From Brachybacterium equifaecis (GTDB lineage: Bacteria; Actinomycetota; Actinomycetes; Actinomycetales; Dermabacteraceae), in NCBI RefSeq assembly GCF_023509525.1, contig NZ_JAKNCJ010000001.1:744001-808000 (forward strand): a stretch of DNA of 64,000 nt. The letters are read 5' to 3'. Position 1 is the stretch's first letter. Each line of letters opens with the position of its first letter. Of this stretch, positions 16,374-24,948 are shown piece after piece. The position numbers and the translations under genes were made by a program. Below the pieces are notes generated by a model. The model was not told where the DNA came from and did not search any database. It saw only the letters and a program-made list of their open reading frames with translations.

Positions 16374-18638
16374 TCAGACCCTGCGGCCCCGCTTCCGCAC
16401 GCTGAGAGCGACGAGCGCGAGCGAGGAGAGCAGGGAGAGCGCGAGCGCACCCATCTCGATCTCCCACCCGGGCGGGCGGAACGTCACGGTGACGACGCTC
16501 CCAGAGGAGTCCGCGGGGACGTCGACCGTCAGGAGATAGTCGCGAAGGGGCTTCCCGACCTCCCCGCCGCTGACCCGGTATCCGGGCCAATCCAGGCGGC
16601 TGAGCACGATGCGACCGCCCTCGGCGGGGACGCCGTCGACGCGCATCGTCACTTCGTTCGTGCTCTGGGAGAGCACCTCCACGTCCATGCCGGGAGTCCA
16701 CCAGGTGGGCCCCCCGACCGGCGCGGTGGTCTCGTCGCGCACCCACGTCACGGAGATGGAGTCCCGATCGGCCACGCTCCAGCCCGCCGGCGGCTCGAGG
16801 CGCTCGATGCGGGCGAGCGACATCTCCTGATTCTCGAGGATCTGGATCGTGTCGAGGCTGAAGAGGTCTGCGCGCACCGCGCCGGTGGTCTCGTCGGGCG
16901 CGAAGAGGCGGTTGATGAGATCCCCGCAGGTGGCACCGTAGTAGGGAGACTGGCACTGGTCCGCGTTGAAGGCGTCGTAGCCGGTGGGGGAATAGGCGTT
17001 CATCGTGGGGACGCCGGAGAGGTACCAGGTGGAGCCCCAGAGGGTCTCTCCCCACGTGTCCTCGCCCTCCTCCTGGAGCCACTGGGGATCGCCCACGGTG
17101 ACCATCTCGCCGCCGCTCGTCGTCACCACGCCCTGGTAGTCCTCGAGCGCGGTGGGGAAGCCTCCGGTGCCGAAGTGCGAAGCCTCGGGGACGTACGCCC
17201 GGATCTGCAGGGCGCTGGTGAACGCCGTGGCTCCGATCAGGGCGAGCACCACCCAGCGGCTGCGCGGGAAGCGCGAGGCGAGCACGCCGAACCCGACGAG
17301 CATCACCGCGCAGAGGACCCCCCAGAAGATCTGCACCTTCCAGGTGGCGAGCACCGCGCTGTAGCTCAGCCAGAACGAGAGCAGCGTCGCGACCACCAGG
17401 AGCGGCAGCTTCCGGCGCACGCGAGTCCAGTCCACTCCTCGCGAGAGCACCACGGCGGTGATGACGAGCAGCAGGAGGGCGATCCACGGCATCGAGCGGA
17501 TCGGGAAGCGCAGCGGCCCCAGATCCGAGGGCCCGATCGCGAGCGCCATCACGATCCCGAGTGTCACGAACGCGCCGAGCAGACGCGGCACGACGGCAGC
17601 CATGCGCCGGCCGGATGCCAGGAGGAGCAGCGGCAGGAACCACGCGATGTAGGTGTACGGCACGTTGGGGTAGCGACCCCACCAGCCGGTGAGGTCCGCG
17701 CGGCCCGACGGCGCGGTGGAGACAGCGAGCCCGTTGAGGGTGAGCGTCATGGTGCCGGTGTTCTTCACGGTGTCCTCGCGCACGGTGACGTCGGAGGTCA
17801 GCAGTCCCGGCAGGTACACCGTCACGGCCATCAGCCCCATCGGCACGCCGAAGGCGATGAGCCGTCCGAAAGCGCCCCACTGCCGGCGCACGAGAGCCTC
17901 CACGCCGAGGCCCAGGAACATCGCGATCAGCATGAGCGTGCCCTGAATGTATCCCACGGTCACGAGCAGCAGTCCTGCCGCAAGGCCGATCACCGCACCG
18001 CGCGAGCGGTACATGAACCGCCTCGCGGACCACATCACCCACGGGAAGTACGCCCACACCTCGAGATTCGTGACCCACGCGGTCGCATCGAGGTAGAGCG
18101 TCCAGCCCGCGACGGGAGCGCTCATCGCAGCGAGCACCGCATAGCCGGGGCGCACCCCGTAGGAGCGGGTCAGGAAGTAGGTGCCGATGCCCGCGAGAAG
18201 CAGGAACGCGAGCTTCACGATCGCGGCGAGCACCGGGGGGTGCGGGACGACGGTCGCGGCCAGGGAGATCAGCCAGACCACCGGGTTGTACAGGCCCCAC
18301 TGGCCCTCGGCGATGTGATTGCCCGCCATCCAGGCGTCCAGGGACAGCATCGGCCAATGCCCGGCCCGCAGCTCCTGGCCGAGCTCGTACCACTGGCCGT
18401 AGGCGCCGCCGGCAGTGTCATCGATGAAGTAGAAGGTGCGGCTCCAGAGCAGGGGCAGCAGGGTCAGGCCCATCACGAGCACGGCGGTGAGCAGCACGGG
18501 GACCAGATCGCGGCGCCCGAGCTCCTGGACGCCGGCGACCGCGCTGCTGCGCCCGCTGACGGCCCGAGTCCGCAGCGCGGCAGGAGTCCGGGAGGCTCGG
18601 CTCGACCCCGAGCGGGCGGGGGTGCTGCTGGTCGGCAT
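16374..18638 (-). CDS. Large multispanning membrane protein, YfhO/GT-C-like
   Basis: The 754-residue protein has about 12 hydrophobic helices between residues 45 and 480. An extracytoplasmic domain follows, and a last helix sits at residues 725-745 before RKRGRRV. An early loop contains FYFIDDTAGGAYGQWYELG, with the acidic pair found in the first loop of GT-C glycosyltransferases. It resembles YfhO-type proteins, which glycosylate or modify cell-wall polymers using polyprenyl-linked sugars. The reaction is inferred from topology and from its place in a glycan block, not from catalytic proof. Confidence 0.75.
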   Translation of the reverse strand: MPTSSTPARSGSSRASRTPAALRTRAVSGRSSAVAGVQELGRRDLVPVLLTAVLVMGLTLLPLLWSRTFYFIDDTAGGAYGQWYELGQELRAGHWPMLSLDAWMAGNHIAEGQWGLYNPVVWLISLAATVVPHPPVLAAIVKLAFLLLAGIGTYFLTRSYGVRPGYAVLAAMSAPVAGWTLYLDATAWVTNLEVWAYFPWVMWSARRFMYRSRGAVIGLAAGLLLVTVGYIQGTLMLIAMFLGLGVEALVRRQWGAFGRLIAFGVPMGLMAVTVYLPGLLTSDVTVREDTVKNTGTMTLTLNGLAVSTAPSGRADLTGWWGRYPNVPYTYIAWFLPLLLLASGRRMAAVVPRLLGAFVTLGIVMALAIGPSDLGPLRFPIRSMPWIALLLLVITAVVLSRGVDWTRVRRKLPLLVVATLLSFWLSYSAVLATWKVQIFWGVLCAVMLVGFGVLASRFPRSRWVVLALIGATAFTSALQIRAYVPEASHFGTGGFPTALEDYQGVVTTSGGEMVTVGDPQWLQEEGEDTWGETLWGSTWYLSGVPTMNAYSPTGYDAFNADQCQSPYYGATCGDLINRLFAPDETTGAVRADLFSLDTIQILENQEMSLARIERLEPPAGWSVADRDSISVTWVRDETTAPVGGPTWWTPGMDVEVLSQSTNEVTMRVDGVPAEGGRIVLSRLDWPGYRVSGGEVGKPLRDYLLTVDVPADSSGSVVTVTFRPPGWEIEMGALALSLLSSLALVALSVRKRGRRV

Positions 18639-18940
18639 GGTCGGATCGCATCCTTCGGCGTGGGACCGGGGCCGCGGGAGGCGGCGATGTGTCGCCCAAC
18701 TCTATGTCTCCGCCCCCATCGCGCCGCGGAGGCGCAGAGGCGCGCTCCTCACACCGACAGCGGCCGCTACCATGATCGTTTCACGGCGGAGCACCGGCGA
18801 CACCGACCCTTGCGCCTGCAGCGTGAAACACGCCTACGGAGATTTCAATATCTCGCCACTGCGGCGCACGATGTAGCTCGAGGAGCAGCTCGGAGTGGGT
18901 CGTCCGTCGACAAGCAGAATTCAAACGAGAGTGATGCACG
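18639..18940. other. 302-nt divergent intergenic region
   Basis: This gap separates the YfhO-like gene (minus) from the flippase gene (plus). Its right half (18825-18940) is clearly AT-richer, including GATTTCAATATCTC and AGCAGAATTCAAACGAGAG, and probably holds the flippase promoter. I see no RNA gene or long repeat in it. Confidence 0.5.
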
Positions 18941-20248
18941 ATGACCGCTGAGATTCCTGGTGCACCCGTGACGACCGAGGAGAATGCGCGGCCCAGGATC
19001 AGTTCCTTCGGGCGCCGACTCCTGCTGCTCTCGAGCGTCGGCGCCGCGATCAGCAACCTCGGGATCATCCTGCTGGTCGCCCAGGTGCTCGATGTCGAGG
19101 ACAACAAGGAGTTCCTGGTGTTCTGGGCTCTCCTGTTCGGGCTGTTCGGCGTCCAGTCCGGGATCCAGAACGAAGGCACCCGCGCGACCACCCGGCCCTC
19201 TGCGCGCGGAGCGCGCGTTCTCGCGGGCGGCGCAGCCTGGGGGGTGGCCTTCGCCGTGCTCATCGCCGCGACCTCCCCGCTGTGGGCCTCGCACATGCTG
19301 CCGCGCTCCGCGAGCAGCGCCGTGATCGTCCTCGTGATCACCGCGCTCCTCTATCCGATCTACATCACCGTGCTCGGCGCTCTCGGCGGCCGCGGCCACT
19401 GGGAATGGTTCGGCTCGACCTTGCTGGTGGAGGTCGGTGTGCGCGTCGCGCTCGTGTTCCTCGCGGCCGGGATCGGCGCGAGCCTCGGCGGGTTCGAGGC
19501 AGCGAGCGCAGCCGCGGTGCTCACCCTCGGCGCGATCCTGCTCATCGGCCGGGTGCCCCGCCGCGCGCTCCTCAGCCGAGCCGACGTCCCGCTGCCGCGG
19601 CTGCTGCGCCACCAGGCGCTGGCCATGCTCTCCACCGCCTGCACCGCCGTGCTCATCAACGGCTACCCGGCCCTGGTCTCGGTGACGAACCCCCAGGGGT
19701 CGCTGGGTCTGCCGCCCGAGCAGTCCGCTGCGCTGATGGGCGCGTGCATGCTCGCGGTGTCCTTCACGCGCGCACCGATCATGATGCCGCTGACGGTGTT
19801 CGTGGGGGTGGCGATCAGCGCGTTCGTCGGCCATCGAGGGAGCATCTGGTCCGCAGTGCGCAAGCCCTTCCTGCTCCTGCTCGCGGTAGGGCTGTTCGGC
19901 GGCGCGGCCGCCTGGCCGATCGGCCCCTGGTTCATGCGGCTCGTGAAGCCCGAGTACGACCTGCCGGGGTGGTACTTCGCCGCGCTCACCGCGTCCAGCG
20001 TGCTCATGGCATGGCTCATGATCCTCGGTGCGATCGCGCTGGCCACGAATCGCCATCTGCTCTACGTGATCGGATGGGGCGCCGCTTCTGCGGTCGGGGC
20101 CATGTGCCTGCTGCTGCCCCTGCACCTGACGGTGACGACGACGCTGTCCGTCTCCGCCGGACCGGCCGCAGGCATCCTCATCCTCTTCGCTGCGCTGCAG
20201 CGCCGCCAGCGCGTTCAGGAGCACGCGGACGTCGCGTCCGCGTCCTGA
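18941..20248 (+). CDS. Polysaccharide flippase, Wzx/MOP-superfamily-like
   Basis: This 435-residue protein has about 12 membrane helices spread evenly from residue 25 to 425, as in polysaccharide translocases of the MOP superfamily. RRLLLLSSVGAAISNLGIILLVAQVL is the usual first helix. Such proteins flip lipid-linked oligosaccharides across the membrane, fitting the neighbouring lipid-carrier glycosyltransferases. A hairpin terminator lies right after the stop. Confidence 0.82.
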   Translation: MTAEIPGAPVTTEENARPRISSFGRRLLLLSSVGAAISNLGIILLVAQVLDVEDNKEFLVFWALLFGLFGVQSGIQNEGTRATTRPSARGARVLAGGAAWGVAFAVLIAATSPLWASHMLPRSASSAVIVLVITALLYPIYITVLGALGGRGHWEWFGSTLLVEVGVRVALVFLAAGIGASLGGFEAASAAAVLTLGAILLIGRVPRRALLSRADVPLPRLLRHQALAMLSTACTAVLINGYPALVSVTNPQGSLGLPPEQSAALMGACMLAVSFTRAPIMMPLTVFVGVAISAFVGHRGSIWSAVRKPFLLLLAVGLFGGAAAWPIGPWFMRLVKPEYDLPGWYFAALTASSVLMAWLMILGAIALATNRHLLYVIGWGAASAVGAMCLLLPLHLTVTTTLSVSAGPAAGILILFAALQRRQRVQEHADVASAS

Positions 20249-20252
20249 GGCG

Positions 20253-20284
20253 AGAGGGCGCGTCCCCGCGGGGACGCGCCCTCT
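20253..20284 (+). terminator. Rho-independent terminator after the flippase gene
   Basis: 15-nt arms (AGAGGGCGCGTCCCC and its complement) surround a 2-nt centre, followed by TCTGCC. It also lies downstream of the converging DUF2304 gene and may act both ways. Confidence 0.88.
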
Positions 20285-20302
20285 TCTGCCCGGTGCGACG
20301 CC

Positions 20303-20737
20303 TCAGGGGCGCACGGGCTCGGGGTCGATCACCTGCTCGGTCCCGAGGCTGCTGATGGAGCGGCTCTCGAGAGCGTCCAGGCGGCGCTCATGCCTCTCGA
20401 CCACGAGGCGCGCGATGGCTGCTTCCTCCGCGAGCACGCGCGCCTCGTCCTCCCGGCGCGAGAGCTCCATCGACAGATGGAGCGTCACGCCCAGCAGCAG
20501 CACGATCGCCAGCAGGAAGAGCAGGTTCGAGGCCACTTCGAAGCCCAGCACGCGCGCGGCGCCGTCGAGGAGACCGGGGAACACGGCGAGCACCACGACG
20601 GCGAGGCCGATCAGCACCCACAGCGCCGCGTACTTCTCCCGCAGCGCTCCGCCGCGCAGCAGGCGCAGCACCAGCAGGACGACGAGGACAGCGACCGCTC
20701 CGATGAACAGGAGGTTGGGGACCGAGCTGGGGTGCAT
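20303..20737 (-). CDS. DUF2304 membrane protein
   Basis: This 144-residue protein has three helices (residues 5-28, 37-58 and 68-92) and a charged coiled-coil tail rich in Arg and Glu. The motif LREKYAALWVLIGL is the DUF2304 signature. DUF2304 proteins are routinely paired with a DPM1-like glycosyltransferase, and here the start codon overlaps that gene's stop by 1 nt (TGATG). It probably anchors the enzyme at the membrane. Confidence 0.9.
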   Translation of the reverse strand: MHPSSVPNLLFIGAVAVLVVLLVLRLLRGGALREKYAALWVLIGLAVVVLAVFPGLLDGAARVLGFEVASNLLFLLAIVLLLGVTLHLSMELSRREDEARVLAEEAAIARLVVERHERRLDALESRSISSLGTEQVIDPEPVRP

Positions 20738-21483
20738 CACACTCTCTCTTCCGGCGTCACCTTGCGCCGCGTCATCGCCATTCCGAGCGCGAAGAACGAG
20801 CGCATCAGGTACACGGCGGCCTTCCAAGGATTGTTGGAGGGCGTCCCGGCCTGGCGGGGGCGCATCTCCACGGGGACCTGCGTGACCGTCAGGCCGGAGC
20901 GGACAGCGACCACGAGCGAATCGATCGTGTCACCGAGGTACTCGGCCGGGTAGTGCTCGCAGTACTGCGCGATGACGGTGCGGTTGCCCGCGCGGAACCC
21001 GCTGGTGACGTCCGTGAGACGAGTGCGCGCGATCCGTGAGATGACGGCGGCGAGCACGATCATCGCCCAGCGCCTGGGCCCCTTCGCCTCGTAGTTGCCG
21101 CGGTCGGCGAAGCGGGCACCGATCGAGATGTCGGCCCGCTCGAGGCCCTCGAGGACCTCGAGGATGTTCTTGGGGTCGTGCTGACCGTCGGCATCGACCT
21201 GGATCACCCGCTGGTACTGGAAGCGGCGGGCGTACTTGAAGCCGGCGCGCATAGCTCCGCCCACGCCCAGGTTGTAGGGCAGGCGGAGCACGCGGGCCCC
21301 CGCCGACTCGGCGATCGCGGCGGTGGCGTCGGTGGACCCGTCATCGACGACGAGCACATCGGCCTGCGGCATCGCCGGGATCAGCTCCTCCAGGGTGCCG
21401 CCGATCACGGACTCCTCGTTCCACGCGGGCATGATGATCAGGAAGCGATCGGGAGCCGCGACGAACGGGGAAGGTGCACTCAT
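20737..21483 (-). CDS. DPM1-like polyprenyl-phosphate glycosyltransferase
   Basis: The 248-residue GT2 enzyme has FLIIMPAWNEESVIGGTL, VVDDGSTDAT, and VIQVDADGQHDP with the DXD site. LTDVTSGFRAGNR follows in the acceptor half. No membrane helices are obvious apart from a weak one near residue 135, so the DUF2304 partner may tether it. Likely role: transfer of a sugar from a nucleotide donor to polyprenyl phosphate. ATG 21483 lies 7 nt from a TAGGAT box. Confidence 0.9.
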   Translation of the reverse strand: MSAPSPFVAAPDRFLIIMPAWNEESVIGGTLEELIPAMPQADVLVVDDGSTDATAAIAESAGARVLRLPYNLGVGGAMRAGFKYARRFQYQRVIQVDADGQHDPKNILEVLEGLERADISIGARFADRGNYEAKGPRRWAMIVLAAVISRIARTRLTDVTSGFRAGNRTVIAQYCEHYPAEYLGDTIDSLVVAVRSGLTVTQVPVEMRPRQAGTPSNNPWKAAVYLMRSFFALGMAMTRRKVTPEERV

Positions 21484-21490
21484 GCGCGCC

Positions 21491-21496
21491 ATCCTA
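21491..21496 (-). promoter_or_regulatory. -10 box TAGGAT, leaderless DPM1-like gene
   Basis: On the minus strand TAGGAT precedes ATG 21483 by 7 nt. The overlapping GGATGG could also act as a weak ribosome site, so this is one of two readings. Confidence 0.42.
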
Positions 21497-21580
21497 ATCG
21501 GCCGCTCACCTCCGACCGGTGCGCGCCGGGCCGGGCATGCTCCCCCGCCCCGCGGAGCGGGCCGATGCTTGAATGGCTCC

Positions 21581-22888
21581 ATGACTGCCACCGCTCCAGA
21601 CCGCACCGCTGCCGCCCGCGAGTTCGTCGCCGACCTCGGGGCATTCGTGACCGCCTCCCCCAGCTCGTTCCACGCGGCCGCCGAGAGCGCGAGGCGCCTC
21701 GAAGCCGCGGGCTTCGTGAGGCTGCGCGAGATGGACCCCTGGAGCGAGGCCGATGTCCGGGGGGATCGGCTGGTCGTGAGGGATGGCTCCGTGATCGCCT
21801 GGTCGATGCCGGAAGACGCCTCGGTCCGCACCTCTTTCCGGATTCTGGGGTCTCACACCGACTCTCCCGCTCTGAAGGTCAAGCCCAATCCGCAGCTGGG
21901 CGCTGAGGGTCTCGCGCAGGTCGGCACCGAGGTCTATGGCGGCGCGCTTCTGAATTCATGGCTTGACCGGGAGCTGCGCCTGGCAGGTCGTCTCGTGCTG
22001 CGCGGCGGGGACGAGGTGCTGGTGGCGACCGGACCACTGCTGCGCGTCCCGCAACTCGCTGTGCACCTGGACCGCGGAGTGAACGCTGAGGGGCTCCGAC
22101 TCGATCCTCAGCGGCATATGCAGCCCATCATCGGCGTGGGGAGCGTGGATGTCCTCGGCCTGCTCGCAGATGAAGCGGACGTGTCGCCGGCCGACGTCCT
22201 CGGGTTCGACATCGTCGCTGCCGATGCCCAAGCTCCTGCCAGATTCGGCGCGCATCAGGAGCTCATGGCTTCGGGTCGGCTGGACAACCTGTCGTCCGTG
22301 CACGCTTCGTTGATGGCACTGCTCCGCGTGGCGGCCGACCGAGCTCGTGACGCACCGTTGTCACCGATCGCACTCATGGTGGCCAATGACCATGAAGAGG
22401 TCGGCTCCGCATCCCGCTCCGGAGCCGCCGGGCCCTTCCTCGAAGACGTGCTGGTTCGGATCCATGCTGGTCTCGGAGGAGACGAGGCGACTCGCCGTGC
22501 CGCCCTCGCGGGATCCGTCGTCGTCTCGTCCGACGCCGGGCACGCAGCCCACCCGAACTACCCGGAGCGCCACGACCCTGTGACTCGGCCACGCCTGGGC
22601 GCGGGCCCAGTCCTCAAGATCAATGCGAACCAGCGATACGCAACTGATGCCCGCGGGGCCGCTCTGTTCAGCGAAGCGTGCGCGCGGGCAGGCGTGCCGA
22701 TGCAGACCTTCGTCTCCAACAACGCGATGCCCTGCGGGTCCACGATCGGCCCCATCACCGCCACGCGACTGGGGATGACGACCATCGACGTCGGCATAGC
22801 GCTCCTGTCGATGCACTCGGTGCGCGAGATGTGCGCAGTCGAGGACCCCCTGAGCCTGTCTCTCGCTTGTGAGACGATGCTCCGGTGA
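21581..22888 (+). CDS. apeB: M18 family aminopeptidase
   Basis: This 435-residue cytosolic dinuclear-zinc aminopeptidase removes N-terminal, often acidic, residues. Zinc and catalytic motifs are present in order: GSHTDSPALKVKPNP, SGRLDNLSS, NDHEEVGSAS, SSDAGHAAHPNYPERH and the final SMHSVREM. The length is typical for the family. From about 21840 the codon use becomes less GC-extreme than in the first 260 nt. Its stop overlaps the DUF2142 gene start in GTGA, though the two proteins have no evident functional link. Confidence 0.93.
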   Translation: MTATAPDRTAAAREFVADLGAFVTASPSSFHAAAESARRLEAAGFVRLREMDPWSEADVRGDRLVVRDGSVIAWSMPEDASVRTSFRILGSHTDSPALKVKPNPQLGAEGLAQVGTEVYGGALLNSWLDRELRLAGRLVLRGGDEVLVATGPLLRVPQLAVHLDRGVNAEGLRLDPQRHMQPIIGVGSVDVLGLLADEADVSPADVLGFDIVAADAQAPARFGAHQELMASGRLDNLSSVHASLMALLRVAADRARDAPLSPIALMVANDHEEVGSASRSGAAGPFLEDVLVRIHAGLGGDEATRRAALAGSVVVSSDAGHAAHPNYPERHDPVTRPRLGAGPVLKINANQRYATDARGAALFSEACARAGVPMQTFVSNNAMPCGSTIGPITATRLGMTTIDVGIALLSMHSVREMCAVEDPLSLSLACETMLR

Positions 22889-24411
22889 AAATCTCGACGA
22901 CGCGGCTCCAGGCGTTTCTTCTCGCCCTGGCGGGCCTGTTCGGCGTCACATTCGGCTTCGCTCTGATCCATCCGATGTCCGGTTCCGCGGATGAGCAGGC
23001 CCATCAGCTCTATGCCTATGCAGTCGTCTCCGGCCAGGCACCTCTCTCTGAGGACCGGGAACTGCAGGCGCCAGCCTGGCTCCTCAAGGAGGGCCCCTGG
23101 TGCTGGCGCTTCGACGCACGAGTGCCCGCGACCTGCGCGACTGCGGATGGCACGATGGCGAGCGCTCCCTCCGAGATGGTCACCGCTGAGACGACAGCTT
23201 CCAACTACCCTCCTCTGTTCTATGTGACGACCGGCTGGCCGCTCCTGTTCCTCGAGGGACACAAGGCTGCGTACGCACTCCGGTTCCTCACCGCACTGCA
23301 GTTCAGCGCGATCGCGGCAGCCGGTATCGCGGCCCTCGGTCGGAACGACCGCCGATCGGGCCTCCTCAGGGTTCTCGCCGCAGCCTGCCTCACTCCCACC
23401 GCCATCACGGCAGCTGGCGGCTTCAACCCGCAGGGCCTGGAGATCGCCGCTGCGCTTCTTCTCGTCGCCAGCGGATGGCCACTGGTCTCGCGCAGCGCGA
23501 ACGAGTACTCATCCAATCTGCGCTGGGCCGGCGTGGTCGCCGGCAGCGCACTGCTGATCCTCTCCCGGCCCACTGGACCCATCTGGGCGGTCCTCCTAGC
23601 GCTCCTCCTCCTCGTCGGCGCCGGAAGCCGGTGGAGCAGCCTCATCCGCGAGAAGGCTTTCCTCGTCTACGTCGGAGTCAGCGCCGCCGCCTGCGCGGTG
23701 TGGCTCGGCTGGCGGATCTTCACGCCCCAGACCATCGAGCCCCCGGCTGGTATCCCCGAGAACTGCGGCGTGGCCTGCGTCAGCCTCCACATGATGAACA
23801 CACTGCCCAACCTGATACCCCGCACGATCGGAGTCACCGGCTGGGACGACACGGTCATAGCGTGGACCACAGCTGTCGCCGGGCTGCTGATCCTGGCCGC
23901 GGTCCTTGCAGCGGGGCTCGATGTCGACCGCAGCGCATCACGGCGGGCGATTCTCCTGGGAATCCTGTTCATCCCCGTCTCGGCCATCACGATCGAGCGC
24001 ATGGTGATCGAGGATGCCGGCTTCATGTGGCAGGCGCGCTATGCCATGCCGTTCATCCTCTCTCTGATCTGGATTGCCGCGCAGTCGGCGTGGGAGATGG
24101 CGACGAGCCAGCGCGTGCGCGCTTGTCTCGCACTGCTCTCCTGGGCGGCGCTCGCGTTCCAGTCGTATGCGCTGGTCACCTATGCGCGCTTCTGCATCCA
24201 GAGGTTCTGGTGGGGCGTCGAGTCAGGTCCCATCCCGTGGGACGCGGTCCCTCGTGCGGCGCGCCTAGGCCTGGGCGTCGTCATCGGGACCCTGCTGCTC
24301 AGTGTGGCGCTCATCGTGGCCAGCCGCCTGCGCGGACGTACCCGTGTCCTCGGGGGTGACTCAGCTCCCGCCGGTTCGCATCGCGTCGATCCGGCTGAAT
24401 CCGCTCGTTGA
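22885..24411 (+). CDS. DUF2142-like multispanning membrane protein
   Basis: The 508-residue protein starts with a helix (residues 8-28), then HPMSGSADEQAHQLYAYAVV, a first-loop motif of DUF2142 and related GT-C-like proteins. About ten further helices follow, with a Cys-containing extracytoplasmic loop (ENCGVACVSLHMM) near residue 295. Members are found with polysaccharide genes and may transfer sugars from lipid carriers outside the membrane; that role is inference. It is translationally coupled to apeB. Confidence 0.82.
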   Translation: MKISTTRLQAFLLALAGLFGVTFGFALIHPMSGSADEQAHQLYAYAVVSGQAPLSEDRELQAPAWLLKEGPWCWRFDARVPATCATADGTMASAPSEMVTAETTASNYPPLFYVTTGWPLLFLEGHKAAYALRFLTALQFSAIAAAGIAALGRNDRRSGLLRVLAAACLTPTAITAAGGFNPQGLEIAAALLLVASGWPLVSRSANEYSSNLRWAGVVAGSALLILSRPTGPIWAVLLALLLLVGAGSRWSSLIREKAFLVYVGVSAAACAVWLGWRIFTPQTIEPPAGIPENCGVACVSLHMMNTLPNLIPRTIGVTGWDDTVIAWTTAVAGLLILAAVLAAGLDVDRSASRRAILLGILFIPVSAITIERMVIEDAGFMWQARYAMPFILSLIWIAAQSAWEMATSQRVRACLALLSWAALAFQSYALVTYARFCIQRFWWGVESGPIPWDAVPRAARLGLGVVIGTLLLSVALIVASRLRGRTRVLGGDSAPAGSHRVDPAESAR

Positions 24412-24615
24412 TACGGGACCGCACAGCGCGTTATGACCGCCCGGGCGCGAGAGCGCAGTCTTGGCCGGTCACGAGCTCTCAGAGAGTACGCCCTAAGCGG
24501 CGACGATCCTGAGATGCTCACGGCGTCGACGACGCATCTGTCCTGACGTTGCGTCGAAGGACCGACGGCCGATTCCATCAGAGCCCCGCTGCACCGCACT
24601 CAGGATCCCTCAACC

Positions 24616-24948
24616 TCACTCCCGCAGCGATTCCCCGATGATCGCCCACGCCGCATCCTTCACGGCGAGCGCGCGGGCCGTCTGCGGGGCGTCCTCGCCG
24701 AAGTTCCGGCGGCAGTCCTTCACGAGCTCCTGCACCTGGATCAGGGAGTCCTCTGCCCGGCCCGCCCGGGCGCAGGCGAGGGCCAGCTCCCCACGGGCGG
24801 CGAGCACGTCGTCGGCGAGCGCCGCGCGCCCGGTGGCGTCCGGGGCGCTGAGCAGGGCGGCGAGCCGCGCGTACAGCGCGTTCATCTCCTGCGCGGCGAC
24901 TGCGGCGTCTGCGGGCTCTGTGTCAGGACGGTCGGCGGGATCGATCAT
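24616..24948 (-). CDS. Small helical protein linked to hemA, unknown function
   Basis: This 110-residue protein is predicted to be almost wholly helical, with Ala/Leu-rich amphipathic segments such as EMNALYARLAALLSAP and LALACARAGRAEDSLIQVQEL, reminiscent of a TPR-like hairpin. I recognise no family. ATG 24948 overlaps the hemA stop in ATGA, so translation is coupled to glutamyl-tRNA reductase. A role in haem synthesis or its control is possible from position alone. Confidence 0.7.
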   Translation of the reverse strand: MIDPADRPDTEPADAAVAAQEMNALYARLAALLSAPDATGRAALADDVLAARGELALACARAGRAEDSLIQVQELVKDCRRNFGEDAPQTARALAVKDAAWAIIGESLRE

